Assembly: GCF_021462415.1 (NCBI RefSeq)
Contig: NZ_JAKEDS010000002.1
Span: forward strand, 620,001-684,000
Reading direction: 5' to 3'
Source of the DNA: Rhodohalobacter sp. 614A
GTDB lineage: Bacteria; Bacteroidota; Rhodothermia; Balneolales; Balneolaceae
Length of the DNA: 64,000 bases
Part shown: one piece after another, positions 36,845 through 46,095 of the stretch
Position numbering within the stretch: position 1 is the first letter of the stretch
Layout of the letters: the number at the start of each line of letters is the position of its first letter
The notes under the pieces: generated by a model
What the model saw: the letters and a program-made list of their open reading frames with translations, nothing else
Told to the model about the DNA's origin: nothing
Databases searched by the model: none
Made by a program: the position numbers and the translations under genes

Positions 36845-38056
36845 TTACGTAGTATATTCAGCGTTAATTCTCACGTATTCATAAGAGAAATCCGAACCCC
36901 AGCCTACGGATTTTTCGTCACCCTGGTTTAGATCTATCAAAATGATGATAGTTGATTCCGCCATCACTTTTTTGAGTTTCTTTCGAACGCCGTCAATAGG
37001 CTGACCCGCTTTCACAACCTGCTCCATTTTGTTAATATCTGCGCCGATGTAGAGATCTACTTTCTCAGGATCAAAATCAACTCCGGATCGTCCGGCTGCG
37101 GCAATAATTCGTCCCCAGTTGGGATCAGAACCAAAAATAGCTGTTTTTACAAGATTGGAGTTGGAAACTGTTCGAACAACCTGCCGTGCCTCTTTCTCTG
37201 TTTTGGCTCCTTCAGTGTGATATTCAATCAGTTTCGTGGAGCCTTCGCCATCCGAAATAATCAGTTTTGCGAGGTGTGTACAAAGTTGTTCGAGATTGGC
37301 TAAAAACAGATCATAGTTGGCATCTTTTTCGGTGATTTCTTTGTTGCCAGCTTCTCCATTGCACATAATTGAAACCATGTCATTGGTAGACGTATCGCCA
37401 TCCACTGTAATCATGTTGAATGATTTGTCGACAGCCGTTCGGAGAGCTTCATCCAGCAACTTTGGGCTGATGGCAATATCGCAAACAATAAATCCGAGCA
37501 TGGTGCCCATATCAGGATGAATCATTCCAGAGCCTTTGGCAATCCCCGCCATGTTGATTTCGTGTCCTTCAACAGTGAACGATGTAAATCCTTCTTTGGC
37601 AAAAGTGTCGGTTGTGAGGATCGCATTTGCTGTTAAAGATCCGGCAATTACCCGATCCGAAAGTTTTTTCACACATTCTTTGATTCCTTTAACCACTTTC
37701 TCCGTAGGGAAGGGTTCTCCAATCAAACCGGTGGATGCGACGATGACCGCTTCTTTTGGAATCTTCAACTCTTTGGCCGTGGTTTCTGCCATGGCCACGG
37801 CGCCTTTCCAGCCTTCTTTACCGGTACAGGCATTGGCATTTCCGGAGTTGATGATAAACGCCTGTGCCATTCCATCTTTGATGTGCTGGCGACTCAGTTT
37901 AATGGGTTCAGCCGCTACAATATTTCGGGTAAATACGGCTGCTGCGGATGCCGGCACCGATGAGTAAATAAGAGCGATGTCTCTCCGCTTCGATTTGATT
38001 CCCATATGGGCTCCCCAGCATTTGAAACCACGTACGTGAGTAAGATTATTTAACAT
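36845..38056 (-). CDS. argJ: Glutamate N-acetyltransferase / ornithine acetyltransferase
   Basis: A 403-residue ArgJ protein. It has the FKCWGAHMGIKSKRRDIALI start, the IINSGNANACTGKEGW motif, the autocleavage site GTMLGF near residue 184 with Thr as the new N-terminal nucleophile, and GSDPNWGRIIAAAGRSGV. Length is normal. ArgJ transfers the acetyl group from acetylornithine back to glutamate and may also make N-acetylglutamate from acetyl-CoA. It is the last of the arg genes, 295 bases after argC, so it may have its own promoter. Confidence 0.95.
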   Translation of the reverse strand: MLNNLTHVRGFKCWGAHMGIKSKRRDIALIYSSVPASAAAVFTRNIVAAEPIKLSRQHIKDGMAQAFIINSGNANACTGKEGWKGAVAMAETTAKELKIPKEAVIVASTGLIGEPFPTEKVVKGIKECVKKLSDRVIAGSLTANAILTTDTFAKEGFTSFTVEGHEINMAGIAKGSGMIHPDMGTMLGFIVCDIAISPKLLDEALRTAVDKSFNMITVDGDTSTNDMVSIMCNGEAGNKEITEKDANYDLFLANLEQLCTHLAKLIISDGEGSTKLIEYHTEGAKTEKEARQVVRTVSNSNLVKTAIFGSDPNWGRIIAAAGRSGVDFDPEKVDLYIGADINKMEQVVKAGQPIDGVRKKLKKVMAESTIIILIDLNQGDEKSVGWGSDFSYEYVRINAEYTT

Positions 38057-38351
38057 AATTTTAGTATATGAAAATTAATTTGAGAAAAAGTTTGGTTGGT
38101 AAGCGAGTAGGATGAGAGGACAGAAGCTGCCTTCTCAACATGAGAAGTGATCAGACCCGCCTGCCGGGAGGAGCTATACGTACCGGTGGAGTTGGATTGA
38201 GGAAGTAGATTCCTGAACCACTGGAAATGGGTGATATGTTGAATGGATAGCTTTTCATAAGTTCCTGTGATGATAAGAAAAAAATCCATTTAATTTCATC
38301 AAAAGTTTTTAATCATTCTTGTTTAATAAAGAATGAATAATTCAAACACTT
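38057..38351. other. Gap between argC and argJ without a recognised gene
   Basis: An 80-codon minus-strand frame crosses this gap but starts within argC-downstream sequence, has no conserved features and overlaps the argJ start; I do not call it. Short inverted repeats (CTTCTCA/TGAGAAG at about 38131-38147 and AGGAAGTAGATTCCT at about 38198-38212) may be leader structure for argJ. Confidence 0.35.
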
Positions 38352-39389
38352 TTATGGGTTTAGCGGGATATGTTTCAACCCGGTTGATTCAATCAGCCCG
38401 AAGACGATGTTCATATTTTGCACCGCTTGTCCGGCCGCTCCTTTTACAAGATTATCAATTGTAGAGATTGTTATAATTCTATGTGTCCGCTCATCATAAG
38501 TTGCATGAATATCGCAGTAATTAGAACCGCGAATATTTTTAAGGGATGGCGGAGCATCGAAGACTCTTACAAAATGTTCCTTCTCATAGACAGAATGGAA
38601 GAGTTCTTCTACCATTTCCATGTTTACTTCTTTTTTTGGCGTACTGTAAGTCGTGGTCAAAATTCCCCGGTCAATGGGCAGCAAATGTGGAGTAAACAGA
38701 ATTTCAGTTGAATATCCCGAGTAATTCAGGAGTGTATTTTCGATCTCTGGCGTGTGCCTGTGATTGACCAGCGAATAAGCTGAGAAATTTCCAAAGACAT
38801 CGGGAAAGTGCAGGCCCTCTTTGGGTTTTGCCCCGGCACCGGTCACACCGGATTTCGAATCCACAACAATAGAAGAAGGATTAACATACCCGTGTTTGAT
38901 GAGAGGCGCGAGTGCTAAAATCGCAGAAGTTGGATAACATCCGGGATTGGCAATAAGTCTCGCATTTCGAATCTTATCCCGAAACAGTTCCGGCAAACCA
39001 TAGACAGAATGCTCCATAAATTCCGCAGACACATGCGTTTTTTTATACCACTCCTCGTAAATCCCCTGAGAAGAAAATCGGAAATCACCGGAGAGATCAA
39101 TCGTAACGAACTCATCAATCCCATGATCTTTTACAAAGTTCATGGAAACTCCATGGGGGAGTGCAAGAAAAACCAAATCCGGCTCAAAATCCGATACGTT
39201 TTCAATGGAAATCAGTTCGATATCCACCAAATCCTGGAGATGCGGATAGATATCGGAGATTCGTTTTCCTGAATATGTTTCGCTGGTTACAAACTCAAGG
39301 GTAACTTCCGGGTGATGGGCAAGCAATCTGACAAGCTCTGATCCGGTATATCCGGAAGCACCTACAATTCCTACTTTATGCTTGGGCAT
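38352..39389 (-). CDS. argC: N-acetyl-gamma-glutamyl-phosphate reductase
   Basis: A 345-residue dehydrogenase. GIVGASGYTGSELVRLL is the nucleotide-binding start, LIANPGCYPTSAILAL carries the catalytic Cys near residue 149, followed by KSGVTGAGAKPKEGLHF and HTPEIENTLL. Catalyses the NADPH-dependent third step of ornithine synthesis. It overlaps argD by 14 bases on the minus strand. Confidence 0.96.
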   Translation of the reverse strand: MPKHKVGIVGASGYTGSELVRLLAHHPEVTLEFVTSETYSGKRISDIYPHLQDLVDIELISIENVSDFEPDLVFLALPHGVSMNFVKDHGIDEFVTIDLSGDFRFSSQGIYEEWYKKTHVSAEFMEHSVYGLPELFRDKIRNARLIANPGCYPTSAILALAPLIKHGYVNPSSIVVDSKSGVTGAGAKPKEGLHFPDVFGNFSAYSLVNHRHTPEIENTLLNYSGYSTEILFTPHLLPIDRGILTTTYSTPKKEVNMEMVEELFHSVYEKEHFVRVFDAPPSLKNIRGSNYCDIHATYDERTHRIITISTIDNLVKGAAGQAVQNMNIVFGLIESTGLKHIPLNP

Positions 39390-40623
39390 TCTTTTCTACT
39401 TCTTTAATCGATTCTACGAGTACGTCTACAACGGTGTCCAGTTCATCTTTGGTGATGATAAGCGGTGGAACCAGCCGGATCACATTTCCCGAGGCGCAAT
39501 TAGAGAGCACGCCCCGTTTCATCATTTCTTTCACAACATCCCCACCGGGAAATGCCAATTCAATCCCAACCATCAAACCTTTTCCTCTTACTTCACGGAT
39601 GGAATTCCAATTGTTGGAGAGATCGTCTAATCTTGTTTTTAAATAATTTCCGCGAACCCTGGCTTTTTCACAGATATCTTCATCCTGAATAGTTTTCAGA
39701 GTTTCGAGTGCGGCGGCACAAGCCAATGGGTTTCCACCAAAAGTGGTGCCGTGAGTTCCATGATCGAAAGCCTTGGCGAATTCCTCTTTTGCAACTACAG
39801 CACCGATTGGGAAACCCGATCCGAGTGCTTTGGCAAGCGGCATGATATCCGGTTTGATTCCGTAATGTTCAAAAGCAAACATTTTCCCTGTTCTTGCGAT
39901 GCCGCATTGAACTTCATCAAAAATCAGCGGGATTTCATATTGATTACAAAGTTTTCGGGCTTTTTTTAGATACTCCGCGGATGCTTCAATAATTCCGCCT
40001 TCACCCTGAATCGGTTCGATAATGATCGCAACCGTTTCATCATTCACCGCTTCTTCAAGTGCATCGGGATCGTTCATAGGAACCCGTTTGAATCCGGGGG
40101 GAATGGGATGAAATCCATCCTGATATTTCTCTTTTCCCATAGCAATGGTACCGAGTGTTCGCCCGTGAAACGAATTTTCCATACTGATGATGGTTCCGGT
40201 TTTGCCTTTTTTGTACGAATATCGTCGGGCAAGTTTTATAGATCCTTCAACCGCCTCAGCGCCACTGTTACAAAAGAAAGCGCGATCCAAACCAGAAAGT
40301 TTAACCAACATTTCGGCAAGATTACTCTGCGGACCATTGTAATAAAAGTTGGAAACATGGATAAGCTTTTCGGCTTGTTTTTGAATGGCTTTTACAATTC
40401 TTGGGTGCGAATGTCCCAAACTGTTTACGGCGATACCGGCAAGCGCATCGATGTATTCATTGTGTTCATCATCCCACACTTTGGAGCCTTTTCCTTTTAC
40501 CAACGAAATGGGATAGCGGCCATAAAGGTCAAAGTGATATTTTTCCGCTTTTTTTTGGGCCGGTTCTTTTCCAAAAATAGTTTTTACAGTTTTAAAAACT
40601 TTCCCGGGAATATTCGTGGGCAT
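39376..40623 (-). CDS. argD: Acetylornithine aminotransferase
   Basis: A 415-residue class-III aminotransferase. HYDL-like start with YPISLVKGKGSKVWDDEHNEYIDALAGIAVNSLGH, then CNSGAEAVEGSIKLARRY, SFHGRTLG, IIEPIQGEGGI and LIFDEVQCGIARTG; the PLP lysine is in LAKALGSGFPIGAV. An N-terminal extension of about 20 residues is seen. The neighbouring argB and argC fix the role as the acetylornithine step, although class-III enzymes often also act in lysine synthesis. It is 49 bases after argB. Confidence 0.92.
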   Translation of the reverse strand: MPTNIPGKVFKTVKTIFGKEPAQKKAEKYHFDLYGRYPISLVKGKGSKVWDDEHNEYIDALAGIAVNSLGHSHPRIVKAIQKQAEKLIHVSNFYYNGPQSNLAEMLVKLSGLDRAFFCNSGAEAVEGSIKLARRYSYKKGKTGTIISMENSFHGRTLGTIAMGKEKYQDGFHPIPPGFKRVPMNDPDALEEAVNDETVAIIIEPIQGEGGIIEASAEYLKKARKLCNQYEIPLIFDEVQCGIARTGKMFAFEHYGIKPDIMPLAKALGSGFPIGAVVAKEEFAKAFDHGTHGTTFGGNPLACAAALETLKTIQDEDICEKARVRGNYLKTRLDDLSNNWNSIREVRGKGLMVGIELAFPGGDVVKEMMKRGVLSNCASGNVIRLVPPLIITKDELDTVVDVLVESIKEVEKNAQA

Positions 40624-40672
40624 GGTAGTATAAAATTGAAATTAATAAGTAGTTATAAAGAGTTGGAAAATC

Positions 40673-41572
40673 TTAGTTTTTGATTTCAGTTCCAAGCTTC
40701 TTGTCTGTCAATAAGATACGTAATAAAGTTTCCTTTTTCGTACCGTTTATTATATGAGATGATTGTACGCCTTTTTCCAGCGCTATCAGGCAAGACTCAA
40801 TCTTCGGGATCATTCCTCCCTGTATCACAGAACCGAATAAATTTTTGGCTTCCTCAGCAGATAGTTCATGAATAATGGAGGCCGGATCATCAACATCCTC
40901 CAATAAACCATCAATGTTTGTGAGGGCGATAAACTTTTCAGCTTTTACAGAACCCGCCATGTGTCCGGCAAACATATCGGCATTTACGTTGTAACTGCTT
41001 CCGTCTTCCCCGGATGAGACTGGAGAAAGAACCGGAACATAGCCGGCATCCAAAAGGGTGTGAATGAGCTTGGTGTCAACGGAGTCTACATCTCCAACAA
41101 AACCCAGATCGTGTTTCTCTTCAACCTCATCTTTTTTTGTAATGTGAAATCGTTTTTTAGCCCGAACCATAGAAGCATCCCGCCCAGAAATCCCGACTGC
41201 CTGAACTCCTTTGGCATTTAGAAGCCCGACCAATTCCTTGTTCACCATTCCGCTGAGAGCCATTTCCACATACCCCATAGCGGTAGCATCGGTCTTTCGA
41301 TGGCCACCAACGAATTCAGAAATTACACCAACATCGTCCAATAGCTGTTTGATTTCAATTCCGCCTCCATGAACAACCACAACTTTTGCTCCGAGTTGAT
41401 AGAGAACGGCAATCTGCGAGATAATTTCATTTTTTGTCTCATCATCTGTGAGGGCATTACCACCGGTTTTGATGAGAAATACTTTTTCCTTTAATGATTG
41501 AAGAAGGCTTTCATCAACCTCAAAAGAAAGTGATGAAATCAGGTGATTAATGTCAGGTTTATTTGTGGACAA
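40673..41572 (-). CDS. argB: Acetylglutamate kinase
   Basis: A 299-residue amino-acid kinase. FLIKTGGNALTD is the phosphate loop, VVVVHGGGIEIKQLL the second, GHRKTDATAMGYVEMAL and YNVNADMFAGHMAGSV the substrate and nucleotide parts, and ALTNIDGLLEDVDDPAS the ATP motif. A 30-residue N-terminal helix precedes the core, as in hexameric, arginine-sensitive forms, so feedback inhibition is possible. First gene of the minus-strand order argB-argD-argC-argJ; argF, argG and argH are not in the window. Confidence 0.94.
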   Translation of the reverse strand: MSTNKPDINHLISSLSFEVDESLLQSLKEKVFLIKTGGNALTDDETKNEIISQIAVLYQLGAKVVVVHGGGIEIKQLLDDVGVISEFVGGHRKTDATAMGYVEMALSGMVNKELVGLLNAKGVQAVGISGRDASMVRAKKRFHITKKDEVEEKHDLGFVGDVDSVDTKLIHTLLDAGYVPVLSPVSSGEDGSSYNVNADMFAGHMAGSVKAEKFIALTNIDGLLEDVDDPASIIHELSAEEAKNLFGSVIQGGMIPKIESCLIALEKGVQSSHIINGTKKETLLRILLTDKKLGTEIKN

Positions 41573-41787
41573 TGGTATAGAGTCTTTTAATGCTTACTTG
41601 GGATTAAGCCTGTAAAATAAAAGACTTTGGGGAAATGTCTTATGAGAAGTTTGGAAGAATTTTATATAGTTTAGTCATTGAATTATTGCCTTGAGAGATC
41701 TGAACTTGAAAACAGATATTTAAGAGTTATTACACTTGAAGATAAGACAACCATTCATAATGCATTCCCTGACAGAAGGTTCCAGCC

Positions 41788-42015
41788 ATGAAAGTTAATT
41801 ACTATCCTGACACCGATTCGCTCTATATTGACCTTTCTTCAAATCCAAGTGCAAACAGTGAAGAAGTATCAGAAGGTATTGTTATTGATTATGATGCAGA
41901 CGGAAATATTGTAGGAATCGATATTGATAATGCAAGCAAAAAGATTGATCTGGAAGACTTATCATTTTCTAAAATTCCTTTTAAGAAAAATCCTGTCTCA
42001 GATTCAATCACCTGA
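41788..42015 (+). CDS. DUF2283 family small protein
   Basis: A 75-residue protein matching DUF2283: MKVNYYPDTDSLYIDLS at the start, EEVSEGIVIDYDADGNIVGIDI in the middle, ending with a short helix. These small proteins are often found near toxin-antitoxin or mobile genes, and their role is not known. It stands alone, between argB (215 bases away, divergent) and tex (convergent). Confidence 0.85.
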   Translation: MKVNYYPDTDSLYIDLSSNPSANSEEVSEGIVIDYDADGNIVGIDIDNASKKIDLEDLSFSKIPFKKNPVSDSIT

Positions 42016-42020
42016 AGAAT

Positions 42021-42077
42021 CATCGGATGAGTATTTACGCCAGCTTATCAAACTCCGGTTTATGAACTCATCCGATG
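42021..42077. repeat. 57-bp dispersed palindrome, copy 2
   Basis: CATCGGATGAGT (42021-42032) and ACTCATCCGATG (42066-42077) flank a 33-base centre. The arms and the first four centre bases (ATTT, then A) match copy 1 at 36777; the rest of the centre differs. Confidence 0.8.
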
Positions 42078-42086
42078 ATGGATTAT

Positions 42087-44261
42087 TTATACCAATGCCA
42101 GTCCAATTCGTCCGCGTTCCATATCAATATTGGTAATTTCTACATTGATGATATCGCCGACAGCAACTTCTTCATGAGGATCATCCACACGCTTGTCTTT
42201 CGCCATGTTTGAGATGTGAAGGAGTCCGTCCTGTTTCACGCCGATATCCACAAAAGCGCCAAAATCTACTACATTTCGAACCGTCCCTTCCAGCTTCATG
42301 CCGGGGGAAAGGTCTTCCATTTTGAGAATATCTGATCTTAATAATGGTTTTGGTAAAGACTCACGCGGATCACGCCCTGGTTTTTGGAGGTTTTCGATGA
42401 TGAGTTCTAATGTGGGAACGCCAACGCCGATCTGTTCAGCTACCTGTTTTTTGTTGATGTTTGATAAGGACGATTCAATTTTCTTTTGCTCTTTGGTAAG
42501 ATTTTCAACATCAATTCCGAACAAGTTGCAGAGCTTTTCAGCGGCCTCATAACTCTCCGGGTGAATCGCAGTATTGTCCAGCGGATGTTCTCCTTCGGGG
42601 ATTCGTAAGAAACCGGCGGCTTGCTGGAACCGAAAATCACCAACACCTGAGATCGTTTTAATCTCTTCACGGTTTTTGAACCGGCCTTTGTTTTCACGGT
42701 ATTCAATAATTTTCTGTGCCACGCTTTTACTCAATCCGGAAATGTGTGTGAGAAGCTCGGAACTCGCCGTATTCAAATTCACGCCCACATCATTTACACA
42801 GCTTTCCACAACGTCATCGAGCTTCTTTGATAAAGCGGTTTGGTTGATATCATGCTGATAAAGTCCCACTCCAATCGATTTCGGATCAATTTTTACCAGC
42901 TCGGCAAGGGGATCCTGAACACGTCTCGCGATTGAAATATTTCCCCGCTGGGCAGCATCCAGCTCTGGAAATTCTTCCCGAGCCACTTTGGAAGCAGAAT
43001 AAACGGACGCGCCCGCCTCGCTGATAATCAGGTAGTTCAGCACTTCATCTTTATTCTTTTCCTTTCTCTCGCGAATCACGTCGACAATGAATTTTTCAGT
43101 TTCACGGCTGCCGGTTCCATTTCCGATGGCAATCAAAGTTACACCGTACTTGTCGATATACCTGTTCACTACCTGAGCACTTTCTTCGATTTTTTTCTGA
43201 GGAGGTGTGGGGAAAATTGTAGAACCTTCCAGGTACTGACCCGTTTCATTGATAATCGCTACTTTACAGCCGGTTCGGTAAGCCGGATCCACACCCATCA
43301 CGACCTGGTCTTTAAGCGGTGGCTGCATCAGCAAATTTTTGAGATTGGTGGCAAAGGTTAGAATGGCGTGCTCATCGGCCTGTTCGGTCAGTTCGTTTCG
43401 GAGTTCCCGTTCCAGTGATGGAAACAGAAGGCGTTTGTACGCATCTTCCACAGCATCCTGCAGGTAAGGCGTAAAAATGGATAAATCATTGGTAATCACA
43501 ACATCATCCAGGTTGTCGAGTGTGCGGTCGGTGTTTAACTCCAGGTCCACAAAAAGCACGTTCTCCCGTTCACCCCGATTCAGCGCCAGTGTTTGGTGGG
43601 GTTTGATATACTGAACCCGGTTTTTGAATTCATAATAATCTTCAAAATTTGTTCGCTCATTTACAGCAGGATTTTTCTTTGATGTGATCACACCGTGTTT
43701 TCTCATAATTGCACGGAGCATATCACGTACATCAACCGATTCGTTAATCCATTCCGCTACAATATCTAACGAGGTATTGAGAGCAGTATCTGCATCGGGA
43801 ATTTCATGTTCTTCACTGATGTATTCCCGGGCATAATCCAGCGGATTTCCATCTTCAATTTCCTGATCCCAGATGAGCTGTGCCAGCGGTTCAAGACCTT
43901 TCTCTTTGGCCATATCTCCACGGGTCTTTCTTTTTTTCTTGTAGGGAAGGTAGAGGTCTTCAAGTGTTTGAAGATCCTTGCATGCTTTAATTTTTTCTTC
44001 AAGTTCGGGTGTAAGTTTGTCCTGCTCTTTTATGGATTTCAGAATGGTCTGTTTACGGTCTTCGAGCGTGCGGTGGAATTCAAGCGAGTCGCGAACGGCC
44101 CGGAGTTGCTCCTCATCCAAACCACCGGTGGCTTCTTTTCGGTAGCGGGCCAAAAATGGAATGGTAGCTCCCTCATCTAATAAATTGGCTGTAGTTTGCA
44201 CCTGTTTTTCGGAAAGTGACAGGGCAGAGGAAATATGTTTGATGATTTGTAATTCGGTCAT
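42087..44261 (-). CDS. tex: Tex-family RNA-binding transcription accessory protein
   Basis: A 724-residue Tex protein. The N-terminal helical part has IPFLARYRKEATGGLDEEQLRAVRD, the YqgF-like nuclease fold has VMGVDPAYRTGCKVAIIN, a helix-hairpin-helix pair follows (NTASSELLTHISGLSKSVAQKI, FKNREEIKTISGVGDF) and the C-terminus is an S1 RNA-binding domain (LEGTVRNVVDFGAFVDIGV, GLLHISNMA). Length and order are those of full Tex. It probably aids transcription or mRNA processing in the cytoplasm. Confidence 0.96.
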   Translation of the reverse strand: MTELQIIKHISSALSLSEKQVQTTANLLDEGATIPFLARYRKEATGGLDEEQLRAVRDSLEFHRTLEDRKQTILKSIKEQDKLTPELEEKIKACKDLQTLEDLYLPYKKKRKTRGDMAKEKGLEPLAQLIWDQEIEDGNPLDYAREYISEEHEIPDADTALNTSLDIVAEWINESVDVRDMLRAIMRKHGVITSKKNPAVNERTNFEDYYEFKNRVQYIKPHQTLALNRGERENVLFVDLELNTDRTLDNLDDVVITNDLSIFTPYLQDAVEDAYKRLLFPSLERELRNELTEQADEHAILTFATNLKNLLMQPPLKDQVVMGVDPAYRTGCKVAIINETGQYLEGSTIFPTPPQKKIEESAQVVNRYIDKYGVTLIAIGNGTGSRETEKFIVDVIRERKEKNKDEVLNYLIISEAGASVYSASKVAREEFPELDAAQRGNISIARRVQDPLAELVKIDPKSIGVGLYQHDINQTALSKKLDDVVESCVNDVGVNLNTASSELLTHISGLSKSVAQKIIEYRENKGRFKNREEIKTISGVGDFRFQQAAGFLRIPEGEHPLDNTAIHPESYEAAEKLCNLFGIDVENLTKEQKKIESSLSNINKKQVAEQIGVGVPTLELIIENLQKPGRDPRESLPKPLLRSDILKMEDLSPGMKLEGTVRNVVDFGAFVDIGVKQDGLLHISNMAKDKRVDDPHEEVAVGDIINVEITNIDMERGRIGLALV

Positions 44262-44418
44262 GGTAGTTTAAAACTTCACTTCTAAAAATTTCAATGGAAT
44301 GGTGGTTCAAAAGGGAGAGAAAATAAACATCTGTTGAGTCAATCTCATCCTGAAAATTTAACGGATAGAGCGATTATTTTTCAGGGAAGGTGAATCATTG
44401 AATCTACACAAATCTTAT

Positions 44419-45180
44419 TTATTGATTACTGACCGTGATTTTCTTGTCATAATACGCGAGAAGGTTTACCAAATCTTTTTGAGACTTGTCATCCAGATCA
44501 TTTTGTTTGATAAATGAATTCAACTCTTTTTTAGAATCGCCACCGATGGTTTTTATAATCTCCTTTGCTCTTAATCGGCCCAGTTTATGCAATTTATTAT
44601 CCGGTGTCTCCAGAAAATACTCAGTATCGTTTTTATAACGGTTGGTTATTTTTCCTGTGAATGGATCTTGCCTGTTCCCTCTGACAAATTTTACTGTATG
44701 AAGAGCAAATAATTTGATGGCCCCGTTTTGGTTGTATAATACCTGAACAGGGATTGTTTCAGCAAAGCCAAACTCTTTGTCCGTAAGTTCTAAGGTGTAC
44801 ACTTCCTGGATGTTTTCAGATGAATCAAAATCATCAGGTAATTCAAAAGAGAACCCTTTTATATTTTCATTTTCAAGAATTAAAATCTGCCCGTCTTTTT
44901 TATATAAAATTTGATTCTGCTCAAGGTCGTAATTGATGGGTACAATGTCACTTTGGTTATTTGATTTAAAAAGAAAACGCCCATTTTTAAATTCATCATT
45001 CAGAAGCGGGCTGCCAACAACGTCAGTGTTTTTGAAAGTATAAATTCGACTTCCTCCAAGATGAGTCTCCCTTGAAACACCGTATGCAGTTGTTTTTTCC
45101 GGGCCTTCCTGTGCTTTCAAGTCAACAGAAAAGATGAATAAAAGAACAAGAGATAATGGAATATGGTATGATTTTCTCAT
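44419..45180 (-). CDS. Exported protein of unknown function
   Basis: A 253-residue protein with a signal peptide (MRKSYHIPLSLVLLFIFSVDLKAQ). The mature part has a YGVSRETHLGGSRIYTFKN start, several strand-like segments and a lysine-rich helical tail (KTIGGDSKKELNSFIKQNDLDDKSQKDLVNLLAYY). No domain recognised. Single gene with 157 empty bases before tex and 110 before the next divergent gene. Confidence 0.7.
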   Translation of the reverse strand: MRKSYHIPLSLVLLFIFSVDLKAQEGPEKTTAYGVSRETHLGGSRIYTFKNTDVVGSPLLNDEFKNGRFLFKSNNQSDIVPINYDLEQNQILYKKDGQILILENENIKGFSFELPDDFDSSENIQEVYTLELTDKEFGFAETIPVQVLYNQNGAIKLFALHTVKFVRGNRQDPFTGKITNRYKNDTEYFLETPDNKLHKLGRLRAKEIIKTIGGDSKKELNSFIKQNDLDDKSQKDLVNLLAYYDKKITVSNQ

Positions 45181-45317
45181 AATAGAATAGTTTTTGTATG
45201 ACTTGAACTGTAGAAGTCAGAATATGATTTTAAAATGTAATGCTTACACCTGATCATTTTTGAAATTAAGCATATATTAAAATTGCCCGAATGAAAAGGC
45301 AAATTAACAAACGAAGT

Positions 45318-46094
45318 ATGGATATATCACTACAAGAACTACAGAGCGCGGCAGTAGAGTTTGCGAAGGCTGGTGGGAAATCAACACTCAACTATTTTAA
45401 AAAATCATTTGACCTGGAGTTTAAATCAGACGACACTCCTGTTACAAATGCTGACCGAAATGCGGAAAAAATTATTCGTGAAATGATTCATAAGCATTTC
45501 CCTGATCATGGAATTATCGGTGAAGAGTTTGGCAGGGAGAATGAAAACAGCGATGTTGTTTGGGTTTTGGACCCCATTGATGGAACTCAATCCTTCATTC
45601 ACGGTATTCCTTTCTATACAACGCTCATTGGAATTTTGATCAAAGGTAGACCGGAAGTCGGAATTATTTATGCACCGGCATTGGATGAAATTGCATCCGC
45701 AGCAACCGGTTTGGGTTGTACGCTAAATGGTTCCGAAATCCATGTGAGAAAGTGCGATGAACTGAGCAAGGCTACCTTTTTGACAACGGATGTTACGACT
45801 TATGGCGAACACGGATTTCAAAAACCGCTGGATTCCCTCTTGGAATCTACACGCATTCACCGAACCTGGGGAGATGCCTATGGACACTTGATGGTTGCTG
45901 CCGGCAGAGCCGATATTATGATCGATCCCATTTTAAGCATTTGGGATGCTGCCGCACTTTTACCGATTATCAAAGAAGCAGGAGGTTCTTTTTCTGATGT
46001 TCATGGAGAAGAAACGATTGAAACAGGCAATGCTATTTCAACAAATAAAACGTTAGTTAAACAAATTATTCCACTATTTGATGAAGTTTCCTGA
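45318..46094 (+). CDS. Inositol monophosphatase family protein, HisN-like histidinol phosphatase
   Basis: A 258-residue metal-dependent phosphatase. It has GEEFG (metal-binding Glu), WVLDPIDGTQSFIHGIPFYTTLIGI (the DPIDGT motif) and LSIWDAAALLPIIKEAGG (WDAAA motif). The GTQSF and HIHGIP-like spacing fits HisN-type histidinol-phosphate phosphatases more than inositol enzymes. I take the start at 45318, where the conserved MDISLQELQ begins; an ATG at 45291 would add nine basic residues. It is followed after one base by the M1-like gene. Confidence 0.85.
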   Translation: MDISLQELQSAAVEFAKAGGKSTLNYFKKSFDLEFKSDDTPVTNADRNAEKIIREMIHKHFPDHGIIGEEFGRENENSDVVWVLDPIDGTQSFIHGIPFYTTLIGILIKGRPEVGIIYAPALDEIASAATGLGCTLNGSEIHVRKCDELSKATFLTTDVTTYGEHGFQKPLDSLLESTRIHRTWGDAYGHLMVAAGRADIMIDPILSIWDAAALLPIIKEAGGSFSDVHGEETIETGNAISTNKTLVKQIIPLFDEVS

Positions 46095-46095
46095 A

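Noticed and set aside
38050-38289. A 79-codon minus-strand frame between argC and argJ
   Set aside because: It overlaps the argJ start, has no recognisable features and is probably leader sequence.
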